Of a stretch of DNA of 64,000 nt, positions 53,919 through 64,000 are shown piece by piece. Below the pieces are notes generated by a model. It was not told the DNA's origin, made no database searches, and saw only the letters and a list, made by a program, of their open reading frames with translations. The stretch is taken from positions 558,001-622,000 of the forward strand of contig JAFISE010000001.1 of NCBI GenBank assembly GCA_022560025.1, read 5' to 3'. The first letter of the stretch is position 1, and each line of letters starts with the position of its first letter. The position numbers were made by a program, and so were the translations under genes. The DNA is from Stagonosporopsis chrysanthemi (taxonomy: Eukaryota > Ascomycota > Dothideomycetes > Pleosporales > Didymellaceae).

Positions 53919-54563
53919 CTAGCCACCGGTCTTAAACTCCAGACCGGCAGCAACCTCCTTCTCCAAACGGCGGGCAGCCTGCAAACAACTCGTTAGCACG
54001 TGCTGCGTAATGCGAAATGCGCAGTGACATACCATGATGCCGCGGCTTCTCTTGCTCTTGATGAGCCGCTGTTCTTGCTCTTCAGCGGCCTTCTCGGCAG
54101 CCGTTTTCTAAGCGGTGTCAGACATGTTACCTTTCACTGAAGGTCACGATGATCATACCTCGCGCTCCTTCCTCTTCGCGTCCTCGAGAGACAAGGTCGC
54201 ACCACCCATACTGGATTTCGTCTCCTTGGGGTCGGTCAAATCGTAGGCGCCACGGCCCATTCTCACAGCTTGTCTTAGGGGTTTTGCGATGTCCTGATAT
54301 ACAGTCAGCTTGCTGAAGCAATCAGGATTAGTAACACATACTTTGTGGGGTCTCGAGAGTAACTCAGGGTGGATTTTTGCAGCGTTGATCGTGGCGGGGG
54401 TGCTGCAGTGGTGCTGAGAGACTTTCTGCGCGGTCAAAACTTGTTCATCTGTTGTTGTGGTGAGGTCTCCACTACTCTCATGGTGAAGAAAGAGCGGAAA
54501 TTGTGCGATTCGACCTGATCTCACCTCGAAGGCGAAAGCAGTCAGGAGGAACAGTCCCTGCAT
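53919..54563 (-). CDS. Small basic conserved-looking protein, about 130 residues, five exons
   Basis: The last four exons are well supported by phase: 54425 (or 54413)-54342, 54293-54159, 54107-54033 and 53978-53919, with introns of 48, 51 and 54 nt. They join to read INAAKIHPELLSRPHKDIAK, PLRQAVRMGRGAYDLTDPKE, SSMGGATLSLEDAKRKEREK and SKRSRGIMAARRLEKEVAAG, ending LEFKTGG. The middle is a Lys/Glu/Ala-rich helix. The first exon is uncertain: ATG at 54563 with MQGLFLLTAFAFE, donor at 54524, and either of two in-phase acceptors. The hydrophobic start could be a short membrane anchor or signal. I do not recognise the family; the crisp phase across four junctions argues that it is real. It starts 841 bp from the 3' end of the NDUFS4 gene on the same strand. 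Confidence 0.6.
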
Positions 54564-55404
54564 GTTGGAGCTAAGTGGTGGATTGGAAAGCCGGATGTAG
54601 GGTAAGGGGTGTAGAGACGGTTTACAGGGGAGAGGTGAAGGGAATGCTCCCATAGCAACGAAGAATAACAGATCAACAAAGATGATATCAGCGAACAGAG
54701 ACGTCATGACAGTAATCTGTTGCGCATTGCCCTCCTGCTTCTGGATGACCGAGGGCAAACAAACAGGAAGAAATTGACCAACTCAGCATGAATCTCTGCA
54801 CGGCTGGAGATGAACTGAAGCTAAACTGAAGCCAACGCTCTGGAGTCGCAGGCATCAACACACCTTGTTGCCTAGCACTAGCTCATGGAGATGCAGTTAT
54901 AGACTGGTTGCGAGCGATGGGTTCTCTTGGCAAGCGACATCTGTTGTTTGACATTGCCCGTTTATCACCGGTTCGCAAATTTGAAAGCGAGTGCTGGAGT
55001 GCAGCCATCTTCATGCGACCGCGGTTTTTTACCGGCTCCATCACTTGTAATCGGTGTTAGCATCTCCTCGTTTGACAGCTATCTTGCGATGACCGGATAT
55101 GGTGTGGGCACCGCCCGTATCACCTTCGCTACCTTCGCCTGTAGCTATAATGGATAATAATGTAGTTCTGTACAGAAACAACAAGGGGCGAAGGTCAAAA
55201 GGGTCTGGACGGTATCCATCAGCTATGTCATCTCTGATATTGGCCTCTGTTATCAATGCGACGTCAGGTTATAGTTAGCCTTCTCTGGACCAAAGATAAC
55301 GCAACCCAGTCACACAAAGAATTGAATGCCAAACCACGAGTAACAAACGAGAAGTACACTTGATCCAGTATTTACACGTGATAACTCATCTCCACCACAT
55401 CTCC
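54564..55404. other. Intergenic, no supported gene
   Basis: 841 bp between two minus-strand genes. An open frame continues upstream of 54563 to 54758 on the minus strand and includes a hydrophobic stretch (ADIIFVDLLFFVAMG), so a longer N-terminus for the neighbouring gene cannot be excluded. No other signal. Confidence 0.4.
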
Positions 55405-56185
55405 TTACTTCGTCCTGACCTGCTTCAACTTTCCAGGGACGTGTGTGAAGTTGTTGGCGTACGCCTTGGGGACGAACTTGCGGACATTGGGCTCCTGGAC
55501 AAAGTACTCATAGCCCTGCTTGTTAGCAAAGTTGATGGCGTCCTGCTTGGACTTGAATTGGAGGCGCTGGCCGTTCATGAAGTCGGCAGACGAAGCCCAG
55601 CCCATGAGAGGGTTCTCCCATCGGTGGCCCTTGGCGAGCACGTCCCAGTCCATAAGCCAGTGTTCCGATGTCCAGTTGCCGGACTGTGTGGCGGTCTTTG
55701 CGGGCTTGTAGATGCTGTAGACGTATCAATACTGCGAGCATGCTGGGCTTCGTTGTTGAGTCGCTTACCGGACCTGACGGGCCTGGAGGTCGGTAGGCGC
55801 ACCGGAGAGGACGGCCGCAGGTACAACCTCACCAGGCTCACTGCCATCCATGACGCGCTTGGGGATGGGAGAGAAGTTGCTGCAAGCCTGATTAGCTAGC
55901 CCTTGATTGGTCGTCATCCAGGATGGCGTACGAGGTTCTGTAGTCCACAGCAGCGCTGTAGTCTGGAGCGTGCCTCATGCCCTCGGCGGCGCTTTCCTGC
56001 CTGATCTGAGTCGAGTCGCTCTTGAGTGGGACAGCGGGCGCATCGTGGGGGCTTGTCTTGTGCTGGTGGGGAGTGTCCTCGTTGGTCGAGTATGTGCGGT
56101 AGGCGGGGGCCAGCGAGCGCGCCACGGAGGGTCGCAGGGCGGGCGCGAGCAGGCGGGAGCCAATTGACCGGTGGAGGGCAGACAT
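55405..56185 (-). CDS. Complex I accessory subunit NDUFS4 (18/21-kDa, AQDQ type), three exons
   Basis: Accessory subunit on the peripheral arm of mitochondrial NADH:ubiquinone oxidoreductase, needed for stable assembly of the NADH module. Exons on the minus strand are 56185-55932, 55879-55769 and 55714-55405 (introns 52 and 54 nt), giving 224 residues. The first ~35 residues (MSALHRSIGSRLLAPALRPS onward) are Arg/Ala/Ser/Leu-rich, a mitochondrial presequence. The conserved domain begins PTDLQARQVRIYKPAKTATQ SGNW and continues HWLMDWDVLAKGHRWENPLM, GWASSADFMNGQRLQFKSKQ, DAINFANKQGYEYFVQEPNV and ends VRKFVPKAYANNFTHVPGK, all hallmarks of NDUFS4. An in-frame ATG 26 codons upstream is less likely because it would bury the presequence. 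Its promoter is shared with ATP synthase subunit f. Confidence 0.96.
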
Positions 56186-56426
56186 GGCGGCGGTTGGGGG
56201 TGGTCGTCGTCGGCTGCGATGGTGATGTCGTTGTTGAAGCTCGCCGGCCGGGGATGGTGCCAAGCGGAAGATCCCGCTCGCAGAAACTCGCAGCTCTCAT
56301 CACGACCACCATCACCGTCGACCTCCACCCGCAACCCCATCGTCTTGCCCGCCAACGTACGCTGCCCGCCGCGACGCCGCCCGCCGAGACAGTTCAATTG
56401 ATGCTAATTGAGCCCCAGCCGTCAAG
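56186..56426. promoter_or_regulatory. Bidirectional promoter, NDUFS4 (-) / ATP synthase f (+)
   Basis: 241 bp separate the start codons of two divergent genes for oxidative phosphorylation subunits. I see no TATA box and no CCAAT inside the interval, although a CCAAT lies just inside the NDUFS4 coding region at 56159-56163. Coordinated expression from a shared nucleosome-free region is a reasonable inference. Confidence 0.6.
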
Positions 56427-57128
56427 ATGAGCTTCATCCAGCGCCGCGCCCTCTCCACCCTGATCCCTCCCAAGGTGCGCCTCCACACCCTCCGCCCGCA
56501 CCGCCCGCACCGCCAGCAGTACTGACTCGGCCTCCAGATCGCATCTCCCAATGTAAGAGCTCTTCACAAATAGCCGCCGACGACTCCGATACACGCCCGA
56601 GGACTCCGCGCACCTCCCAACGGACCGCATCCCACGCCCTCAGACCGCCCCAATACCCGCAACCACGCCCCACACGCATCACCTTGGCGACGCAACGACA
56701 CGCTCGGTCGACGAATCTTGGGCTAACTTTTCGAAGGCTATCGGCTCCTCCCCCAATGCCGTCCGCATGCAGAAGGTCGTGAGCTTCTACGAGAAGCTCC
56801 CTCGCGGCGCTGCTCCTGAGGTCCAGGCCAAGGGTCTCCTCGGCCGCTACCAGAAGAAGTACATGGGCAAGAACACTTCGGCCAAGCGTACGTCAACGTC
56901 CAGGTGCATTGCAGCGAACATGCTCTACGAGAGCTGCTGCGCCGACCTTACGTGTACCTACGGCTCCGCTGACCAAGCCTGCAGCGCTCGTCCACATCAT
57001 TGGCGCCCTCATTGCCCTCGGCTACGCACAGAACTACTACTTCCACCTTCGTATGTGACGGCAGCACGTCTTGCACGACATGTAAACTGACAGCCGCAGG
57101 TCACCACAAGAACAACGTCCACCACTAA
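56427..57128 (+). CDS. atp17: ATP synthase subunit f (Atp17), five exons including a 15-nt microexon
   Basis: Small membrane subunit of the mitochondrial F1Fo ATP synthase Fo sector. Exons are 56427-56474, 56538-56552, 56737-56887, 56985-57050 and 57100-57128, with introns of 63, 184, 97 and 49 nt, giving 102 residues as expected. Joined protein blocks are MSFIQRRALSTLIPPKIASP, NAIGSSPNAVRMQKVVSFYE, KLPRGAAPEVQAKGLLGRYQ and KKYMGKNTSAKPLVHIIGAL, then the membrane helix IALGYAQNYYFHLRHHKNN. The second exon is only five codons (IASPN), and its flanking introns have clear TACTGAC and GGCTAAC branch sites, so it is not an artefact of forcing the frame. Start Met and IPPK context match the family. 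Confidence 0.93.
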
Positions 57129-57524
57129 GCGTATCTCTCCCATGAGTCGACCTGAGCATTACGGTTGGGACGTGTAAATATAGATGTAGTTGATCAATCA
57201 AGATCGAGTCCGTGCAGCCTGTTGATTTCTGTGTTGAGCCAATCGATGTGGACGAAACAATAGCCTGGAGCTTGGAACCTGCAACTTGGGACCCGTAACT
57301 TGGAATTTTTCAACTATTCAAGTTCAGTCTTGGATTCTTGCAGAATAACACCAAGCTGGCCCAAGGAACTGGAAGTGGATTAGGATTCTGCAACAGCAAG
57401 GCAATGGTCCACAGTCTCGTGGCAGACCCACAGCCTCAGACCATAAACTTGGCAGAATGGGCCATTCTCAGTCTTTTTGAGACTGGCGTGCAGAAGCAGA
57501 CGATCCAAGAAGAAGAAGAAGAAG

Positions 57525-57556
<32 letters not shown>

Positions 57557-58199
57557 GTAGTAGTAGTATTAGCGCAGGGAACAGGATATTGGTCGTGGTT
57601 GTGCCTATGTGGCTGCTTGCGGCCGGAGAGGTGCGACACATGTGCCTTCCAGCTGCAGCTCGGTCTTGCTGCAGGCCATCAGGTGCAGTGAGGACGCGCT
57701 TCCAATAGCCGGCTTGTGCTGGCCCATGGTCTTCACTGTGATTATCGGCTTTCACCTACAGCCTCTTCTGGCCAGCCGCTGAGTCACTGGCGACAAGGGC
57801 GCGGCGTGTTCCCCAAAGCACACCTGTCGGCGTCCCGCACCATACAAAGTGCCAAGCGCGCCTCACCACGACCTGCATTTGACTCGTGCAGCCACAGCTA
57901 CTCCTAACCCGCAACACCTCCGCGACCCGCCCGAACACCGCAAGGGCTCCTCCTCCCCTCCATCGCACCCCGGACGAAGCCTCGAGCCGTTCGGCGACAT
58001 CACGCGACTGAGCCCCTCGCCCCAACCGCAACCCGCTCGAGCGCCTGCGCCTCAACGCCGACACCTCCGCTCTCGCCGACCGTCACGAAGACCAGCCGCG
58101 CACGCTTCTGCGGAAGCGCCAACTCACACTCCGTGGCGACTTGTAGCATCTGACAATAGGTGAATACCTCTCAGCTTTCTCCCTCTCCCCGCGCATCAC
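57129..58199. other. Intergenic with GAA-type microsatellite
   Basis: 1.07 kb between two plus-strand genes. It contains a trinucleotide repeat (separate entry) and, at about 57268-57305, partly repeated GGAGCTTGGAACC/CAACTTGGGACCC/GTAACTTGGAA units. Frames across it (117 codons at 57338, plus; 95 codons at 57468, minus) consist of the repeat's Glu or Leu runs and are not genes. The right part is C-rich, probably the leader of the large gene at 58200. Confidence 0.5.
57508..57568. repeat. Trinucleotide microsatellite (AGA)n followed by (GTA)n
   Basis: Sixteen or so uninterrupted AGA/GAA units (57508-57555) run directly into about four GTA units. Purine-strand GAA repeats are length-unstable, so copy number may vary between isolates. 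Confidence 0.92.
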
Positions 58200-61100
58200 A
58201 TGGAGGATGAGCGCAGATCCGGACACGACACACTACTGTCGGCGTCCGTAGTTCCTACCGTCAGCGCGCATGCAGAACCGCAGTCTAACAGCAACTCTTC
58301 GCCTGCCGCAGTCTCGAAAACTGTTATGGCAGAGCAGGTCACCAACGATGTGGTAAAGGAAGCACAGTCGGTGGGACGCCCGGCGCCCATCGACGACAAT
58401 GCGTCAACTACCAACTCCTCGGCCGCCAGCGGCGAGCAGCCTTCGGGCCCAGCGACTACGAACAGCACACTCTCCGACGCTCCGGCTTCAACGAATGCGA
58501 CGACCGACGCAGCCTCGGCTGCAGGCGCAGACGCTCTGACCAACGGCGACAAGACGACGGCAAGCGTAAGTGTGGAGGGCAACACGCACCGGGTTTTCAC
58601 TAAGCAGCGCAGGTCTCCAACGATGTGAAGCAGCCAGTGCTAGCGGCAAAGGACACGAGCGAACCTCTGCAGAATGGCGATGCTGGCGAACAGTCGGGCG
58701 CTGAATCGTCAGCTGTCAACGGCGAAGCAGTCAGTGGCTCAGATACCGACATCAGTCGCCCTGGCAGTGTCGATCCGTCGAAACAAGATGCTGGCAACCT
58801 ACGGACAAGCTCGACGAAGAAGCCCGCGGCTTTCAAGTCGGTGTCTGTAACGAAGAGTTTTCTGGCCAAATCTGCGGCATCCACTCCGTCTGCGTCTCCA
58901 GGCCTGAAAGCTGCGCCAGCAGTCCAGCCGCCCACCTCGTCCGTATTGACCGCAAAACCCCGTCTCGTAGCCAAATCTGGCACCGCCAACGCCCCACGAA
59001 GTCTCGGAAACATGAATGGCGCAGGGTCAGGACCGGACGCAAGCAAAGTGTGGAACAAGAACCAGCCCGTACCCCCAGCACCGCCGAAGCAATATACGGA
59101 CGAAGAGCTTAAGCAGCAATATGGAATCCATCTTGCGACACGTCTGCCCATGGACGAGGCTGGGAAGGAAGCCAAGTGGGCGGATATTGACGAAGATGAC
59201 GGCGATTGGGCTCCAGACACTGTGGAATGGATGGACGGAACAAAATCAACGGTCACGACAATGGAGAATCAGCCGCCACCAGTCGAGGAGCCGCCCAAGC
59301 CGATCATCCTGGCCAAGCCTGAACCTGCTGTCGACGTGCCCAAGTCTGCAGCCCCTACAGCCCCCAGCGCACCGAAGACAAGCCTGACCGGAGGGCCAAA
59401 GACGATTCTGAAGCCTGGGGGACACGTGCAATCGGGTGCCGCGAAGTCGAGCTTGGTACTGAAGGGACAACCCGAGAAGCCCACACTTGTGGCCAAACCC
59501 TCATCTGGCACGCCTGCGAAGTCGCCATGGGCCACCTTACCCCCTGTGGAAAAGGTGTCTCCGATCCAGGTCAACCCGCCCGTACAACAGCACCCCACCG
59601 AGCGCCGCTACCCCACACAAGACCACCGGGCGTACGAACCCATGGTGCCTCACCATGGCAGGGAAATTGCCCCAGATGATTTCAACCGCACATGGCGTGA
59701 GGAGCGAGGCGGACGCGAGCTTTTCAACTCGCAGAACGGTCGCTACGAGCCGGTGAACGATGCGCGCCGTGGGTCTTTCCGCGACTCTGGCTACAGGCAG
59801 CAGCAGCATCCATCTTTGTTGCAAAGATCATCACACGAGGGCCCAGCAGAGCCTTCTTCCGCTTTCCAGACGTCAAGGTCTAGTGCCGACATGCCTTCTT
59901 GGGGCAGGCGACGAACTTCATCGAACGTCAGCGGTGGCGCTGGACGACGCATGTCGTTCGATCGACGTGGACCCGAGTTCCCTTCTGCAATCGTGGACGA
60001 AGAGCAGCAAGTGTTGCCCACGGCCAGCGCAGTACAAGCTGTGTCACCTCAAATCGCCCAAGCGCAGCCAAGCGCATCTGAAGCTGCAGTACCTCCACCT
60101 GTGAATGCAGCTCCCCCTGCCGCTCCTATGGAAGACCCAGTTGAAGTTCAGAAACGTCTTATGGCTGACAAGATTGAGCGTGCTCGTCTGAAGAAACAAC
60201 AGCAATTAGAGGCTGAGAAAAAAGAGGAAGAGGAGAAGAAGGCTCGCATTGCCAAACGTCTTGCCGCTCTCGGTGAAGCGCCTAAGCCCAAGTCGAGCGA
60301 AAAGTCGCCATCGCCTGCTGTTGGGCGCTCTCCACAAAAGGTCGACGTCGCCCCTGCACCCGTGCAGTCACCGCCGAAACCGCCTGTTCCTGCGAACGAT
60401 GGCGAGGTTGCTCAATATGGCATGATGAAGGTCCATCAGCCCCATCCTGTGAAGAAGTCGCCTGCGCTTCAAACAGTGAAGCCAGCCGACTCCCGAACAA
60501 ACGCGCACGCAGATAATCAGGTGAGGCTACCAGTGTCATTGGATCAGCCACCTGTGCTGCCGTTTGATTCCAGCCGTGACCATGCAAAGAAAGGAGCGGA
60601 CCACTCGCGACCGCTAGCTGATGGCACAATTCCTCAAGGCCCTAAGCCAACACAACCCGGTTGGCAGCCTGGCTCTGGCTCCCAGACTCGCGGAGGTTGG
60701 ACTTCACAGGTTTGGGGCTCTGCGCAGACTAGAGATCGTAACCTCGGAAACGGCACCTTCGACTCGGGCTTCAACCGCGGTCAATCTCGCTCCGGACCCC
60801 AGCAGCAGCTGCCTACCCAGCCTTCATCTGCGCCAATCGCACCTATCGGAGTGGACCCTGCACCGCCAGCTATTGCTCATATTGTCAAGATGCCGATGTC
60901 AACGCAGACAGCGCCAGGCCCCATCGCACCTCCTTCCGAAAACAAGTGGGGCAACTTCGCGGCTCATATTGCTCGCGATGATGCAAACATGGTCGCGAAA
61001 GCACGGCAAGATCGCGAGCGCATGGGTGCCGACGCATTCCGACCTGAGATACGCGAGACTTACAAAGACCAGAGGGGCAAGGCTCAAACCATCGTGCACA

Positions 61101-62287
61101 GCAAGGTTGGTGCGAATACCGTGCTGGAAAGTGCCGTTAATGCTAGGGCCTCTCCTGCTGGCTCTGAGTTGAAGCTACGAGACGAGGCAATGAAGCCCTC
61201 GCTTGACGCTTCACCTCAGCAGTCCCTCATCCAAGGCACACCTCTCCAGCAGACTGGTGGTTCACGCTCCTCGCGGTTCTTCCCTCGCCCGATTGAGACG
61301 ACTTTCCAGACACCGATCACTGCGTCGAACAAGGCAGACTCTCCTCCACCTCCGCCCGAGACCGAGAGCCATCCAGTCTTTGCTGGCAGCACATTTGCTC
61401 ATCCGCTTGTTAAGCTTCCCAAACCTTCGCCCGTAGTACGTTTGCCCAAGCCGGCACAGGAGTCGATAGACCCTCCGGTCAGCATGCCTGCTCGTGGATA
61501 CCACGGCCCTGGCGCTCGCCCTCTGGCTATGAACCCCGAGTGGCAAGCACGTTTCAACAAACTCCTTGACAAGCCCGCTGCTCAAGACGCGTCGCCAGCC
61601 AGGCCATTTGTTGCAGTGCCAGTTGCGGTACCTGCGAAGTCGAGTGCGCTTGCCGTCGCTGCCTCCAGTAAAGCTTCTCTTGATGTTAGAGCCCCTCCAG
61701 GATCCGCCACAGTTTCTTTGCCTACTGCTGCTGCAAACGATAGGAGCTCCGCGAATGATCGCAGCCTTGGCGCCTTCACTCGTGATGGCACTGCTGCGTT
61801 GTTCGAGGATCGTGAGTTTGGATCACTCCCTACTGTAAGGTTGCCGAAGGTACCTCATCTCAGCGCGAACGAACCAGCAATCACTCTTCCCAACAAAGAC
61901 GACATCTACACGCGTCTAATCAGGAAGGAGAATCCGTTCACTACCAAGAGACTGGACGCATTCGACTTCGGTGCGGGCCCTGATATTGAGGTCATTGTCC
62001 GCCTGGAGCAAATGAGGGCACCCGTCACCAAGATGATGCCGAAGCCACGTCGCGGTAAGGCTCACGGGCCCTACAGCAAGCCCAAGCGTAATGGCACCCC
62101 TACTGGGCCCCAGGTTGGCGGCGCAAAAGACCGCCCTCGTAAGCCATCGCAGCAAGGACAAGGTGAGCGCACAAACAGCTCGCCCAAAGTCAACTTGCCA
62201 AGCGCTTGGCCCACTCAAGCCCGTCCTGCTGTCCCACCTAAACGCGAATCGTGGGCACAGCGCGCTGCCGCTGCCCCGGTACACTAA
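58200..62287 (+). CDS. Very large disordered protein of unknown function, two exons
   Basis: Exons 58200-58565 and 58613-62287 (47-nt intron) give 1346 residues. Exon 1 and the start of exon 2 are Ala/Ser/Thr/Asn-rich and featureless. At about residue 275 comes the most conserved-looking block: PPKQYTDEELKQQYGIHLAT, RLPMDEAGKEAKWADIDEDD, then GDWAPDTVEWMDGTKST. Near residue 640 a charged helix (DKIERARLKKQQQLEAEKKE, EEEKKARIAKRLAALGEAPK) is a likely coiled coil or single alpha-helix. Further islands are NKWGNFAAHIARDDANMVAK and, near the C-terminus, KDDIYTRLIRKENPFTTKRL with FGAGPDIEVIVRLEQM. A KLPKPSPVVRLPKP duplication lies around residue 1060. The rest is Pro/Ala/Ser/Gln/Arg-rich, with RG-like patches. 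Composition suggests an RNA-associated or translation-linked scaffold, but I cannot name the family. Confidence 0.82.
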
Positions 62288-63108
62288 AGCGATTGTCTGC
62301 ACAAGTCAGAATCCGTAAGGTTCTTATCTTCCGGAGTACTTGGCGGCACTTTGCACCTCGTGGAAGTCGTTTCTTGAATTGAAAATCAACGGAATAATCA
62401 GTCGTTATCGGGTTTCCGATACAATGCCCGCCCAACTGTGCAGGCTTGTCAGATTATGATATTACGGCGTGCACTCGGTTGTTTTGGAATACGCTGTTCT
62501 CCAAACAGCTTGTCATTTGATTCTTACTTCACTTCACAGCAGTACATACTACGGCTCTTGGACCACAACACTTTGGTGGCACCAAAGTCGCTTCTCTGCG
62601 ACCTTTCTTTCTGCCTTCATCTCTCATGAACTCGCCTATTCTGGCTACGGCGCAGGACGCGGATGTCATGATTGATGAATGTTACATGCGACATGCAGTG
62701 GAATGCGGCTAGACACTTGTACTGCAAATAATACCGATGCAAACTCTTTATTCATGAATGTCTTGTGTCGTGATGTACACGCTATACTTGCCACCACGTC
62801 GCCAACTCTCCACCCAAAGCCGATGACAACGTCAAGCAGCCGCTCAAAACTCTTTGAGCGTTCAAACTAATCAAATCCTCGTCTTTCAAAGCGACTTCGC
62901 TGGGAGACCTTCCTCGACGATGCACTCCAGATGACAGATCCTGTCCGCTTTGCCAACCAGCCGGCAGAGCGTTTAGCTCATGATGTAATCGTCAGCCCCA
63001 AAACACCACACGCCTCACAGAACGCTGCGACCACTCAATTAAAAAAAAGCCATATATAAAGAACACACTTGACATAATCCAATTTACCCATCCCACGAGA
63101 AAAACAAA
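62288..63108. other. Intergenic; promoter of the SRPBCC gene
   Basis: 821 bp between two plus-strand genes. Only short overlapping frames (up to 75 codons). A TATATAAA element precedes the next gene (separate entry). Confidence 0.5.
63053..63060 (+). promoter_or_regulatory. TATA box upstream of the SRPBCC-fold gene
   Basis: TATATAAA lies 48 bp before the start codon at 63109, preceded by an A8 run (63041-63048). It is the best TATA match in the window. Confidence 0.5.
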
Positions 63109-63848
63109 ATGCAATCCACATCCCCCCAAACCGCCAGCCCTTTCTCGCGCAGCTCGTCCTCGCAACAACCCAGCATCCTCTTCCCCCTGCACTTCACGCC
63201 AGGCAAAACCGACAACTTTGTCTCCAACGAAACAATCGCCTCCTCGCTCTCCGCAGCCGCCATCTGGGCCCTGCTCGCCGACCTCAGCAAATGGACAAGC
63301 TACTACAAGAACTGCGCCGCCATCACGCTGCCCGCCGGGGGCCCCGTGCTGCAAAAGGGCGCAGTGTTCGCGTTTTCCACGTTTGGGTTTGCGCCGCTGA
63401 CGTGCGTGGTTAAGGAGTGTGTGGTGCCGGAAGGGGGCAGGGAGGGGAGGTTGGCGTGGCAGAGTGAGGCGGAGGGGGGGTTGGAGATTTATCATGCGTG
63501 GGTTGTGCAGGAGCTGGAGGGGGGCAGGGTGAGGGTGTTGACGCAGGAGAGTCAGATTGGGGCGGTATGTGGTTCTGCTTCTCCCCCGGGGAGGTTTTTT
63601 TTTCCTTCTCTCTTTCCCAAACTATATCGCGCGCGCGAGGGTGCTGACGCAAAGACCAGGTCTTTAAGGAGTGGAGCGAGCAGAAACCGAATAAGATGCT
63701 CCTGGGTCATCAGGACTGGTTGGATGGCTTGGTGAGTAAAGCCCGTGGTGAGGAGATTGGGGAGACGAATCTAGAGCGGGTGGGGTTTCCTGTCAGGCAG
63801 CTTGATGAAGAGGAGGTCAGGAAGGCGGACGTGCAGATTGGTGTTTAG
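63109..63848 (+). CDS. SRPBCC / START-like fold protein, two exons
   Basis: Exons 63109-63564 and 63660-63848 (95-nt intron) give 214 residues. After a Ser/Gln/Pro-rich leader the sequence follows the helix-grip pattern of polyketide-cyclase/dehydrase-like (SRPBCC) proteins: SNETIASSLSAAAIWALLAD, LSKWTSYYKNCAAITLPAGG, the curved-sheet strand GAVFAFSTFGFAPLTCVVKE, GGLEIYHAWVVQELEGGRVR with VLTQESQIGA and, after the splice, the long C-terminal helix LGHQDWLDGLVSKARGEEIG. Such proteins bind hydrophobic ligands; no ligand or partner can be inferred here. A GTGAGT occurs inside exon 2 (63730-63735), but the frame reads through to a TAG at 63846 and no splice is needed. Confidence 0.82.
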
Positions 63849-64000
63849 CAGCGATATGGCTAGTAGTGGCGCAGTGGTCCGGCGATGTATGCTGAGCCGT
63901 TGCTGTGGCCAGGAAATGCAACGTCGGCTCTGCGTCCGGTCATGTGTTGGTGTGTAGTAGGTACGCAGTTCTCTTTGAAGTCGTGTTCGAGTGATGGGAA

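Noticed and set aside
1..64000. CRISPR arrays, prokaryotic operons, transposons or viral insertions
   Set aside because: No spaced direct repeats, transposase or polymerase-like frames, or terminal inverted repeats were seen; the gene structures are eukaryotic throughout.

Overview
The window looks like nuclear DNA of a filamentous ascomycete (Pezizomycotina; Dothideomycetes is my best guess, from protein style only). The support is: most genes are interrupted by short introns, usually 44-60 nt, with GT..AG ends and CTAAC/CTGAC-like branch sites; lysine is made by the fungal alpha-aminoadipate route (homocitrate synthase); sterol synthesis is ergosterol-type (ERG2); a complex I subunit is present, which excludes Saccharomyces-type yeasts; and there is a D-amino-acid oxidase with a peroxisomal tail. 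Genes lie on both strands with no operon-like packing. I read exon structures by eye from splice sites and reading-frame phase, and every model given closes in frame. They have not been checked against transcripts.

Layout, left to right. 1-758: 5' part of a secreted Ser/Thr-rich protein running off the left edge (-). 2.0-2.6 kb: mitochondrial-type thioredoxin (-). 3.9-6.5 kb: large disordered basic protein (-). 6.5-9.5 kb: gene-poor. 9.5-11.0 kb: kinetochore subunit Nuf2 (+), convergent with TRAPPIII subunit Trs85 (-, 11.3-13.6 kb). 14.0-17.0 kb: CCA-adding enzyme whose frame runs on into a Tti2-like domain (+). 17.9-19.6 kb: homocitrate synthase (+). 20.0-20.9 kb: isopentenyl-diphosphate isomerase (+). 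22.6-23.5 kb: GNAT acetyltransferase (+). 24.5-25.8 kb: F-box/2EXR-like protein (+). 26.5-27.2 kb: ERG2 (+). 28.2-29.4 kb: four-helix membrane protein (+). 29.4-30.6 kb: low-complexity tract with long poly-C runs. 30.6-31.9 kb: OTU deubiquitinase (-). 32.8-34.2 kb: D-amino-acid oxidase (+), facing a small ACP-like protein (-). 35.1-38.8 kb: tubulin cofactor D (-), head to head with DNA polymerase delta subunit Pol32/Cdc27 (+, 39.0-40.7 kb). 41.2-42.1 kb: PNPOx-like flavin protein (-). 44.8-45.9 and 46.4-48.1 kb: two unrecognised proteins, probably nuclear (+). 48.1-51.8 kb: gene-poor. 51.8-53.3 kb: secreted SGNH esterase with a possible alternative Pro/Thr-rich tail (+). 53.9-54.6 kb: small conserved-looking basic protein (-). 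55.4-56.2 kb: complex I NDUFS4 (-), head to head with ATP synthase subunit f (+, 56.4-57.1 kb). 58.2-62.3 kb: 1346-residue disordered protein (+). 63.1-63.8 kb: SRPBCC-fold protein (+).

Most genes are housekeeping: respiration, sterols, lysine, tRNA maturation, replication, microtubules and trafficking. I see no secondary-metabolite cluster, transposon, tRNA, rRNA or CRISPR array. The least ordinary features are the CCA-transferase/Tti2 fused frame, an ACP-like protein that appears to lack the phosphopantetheine serine, the alternative SGNH tail, two introns whose length is a multiple of three, and a 15-nt microexon in the ATP synthase f gene.
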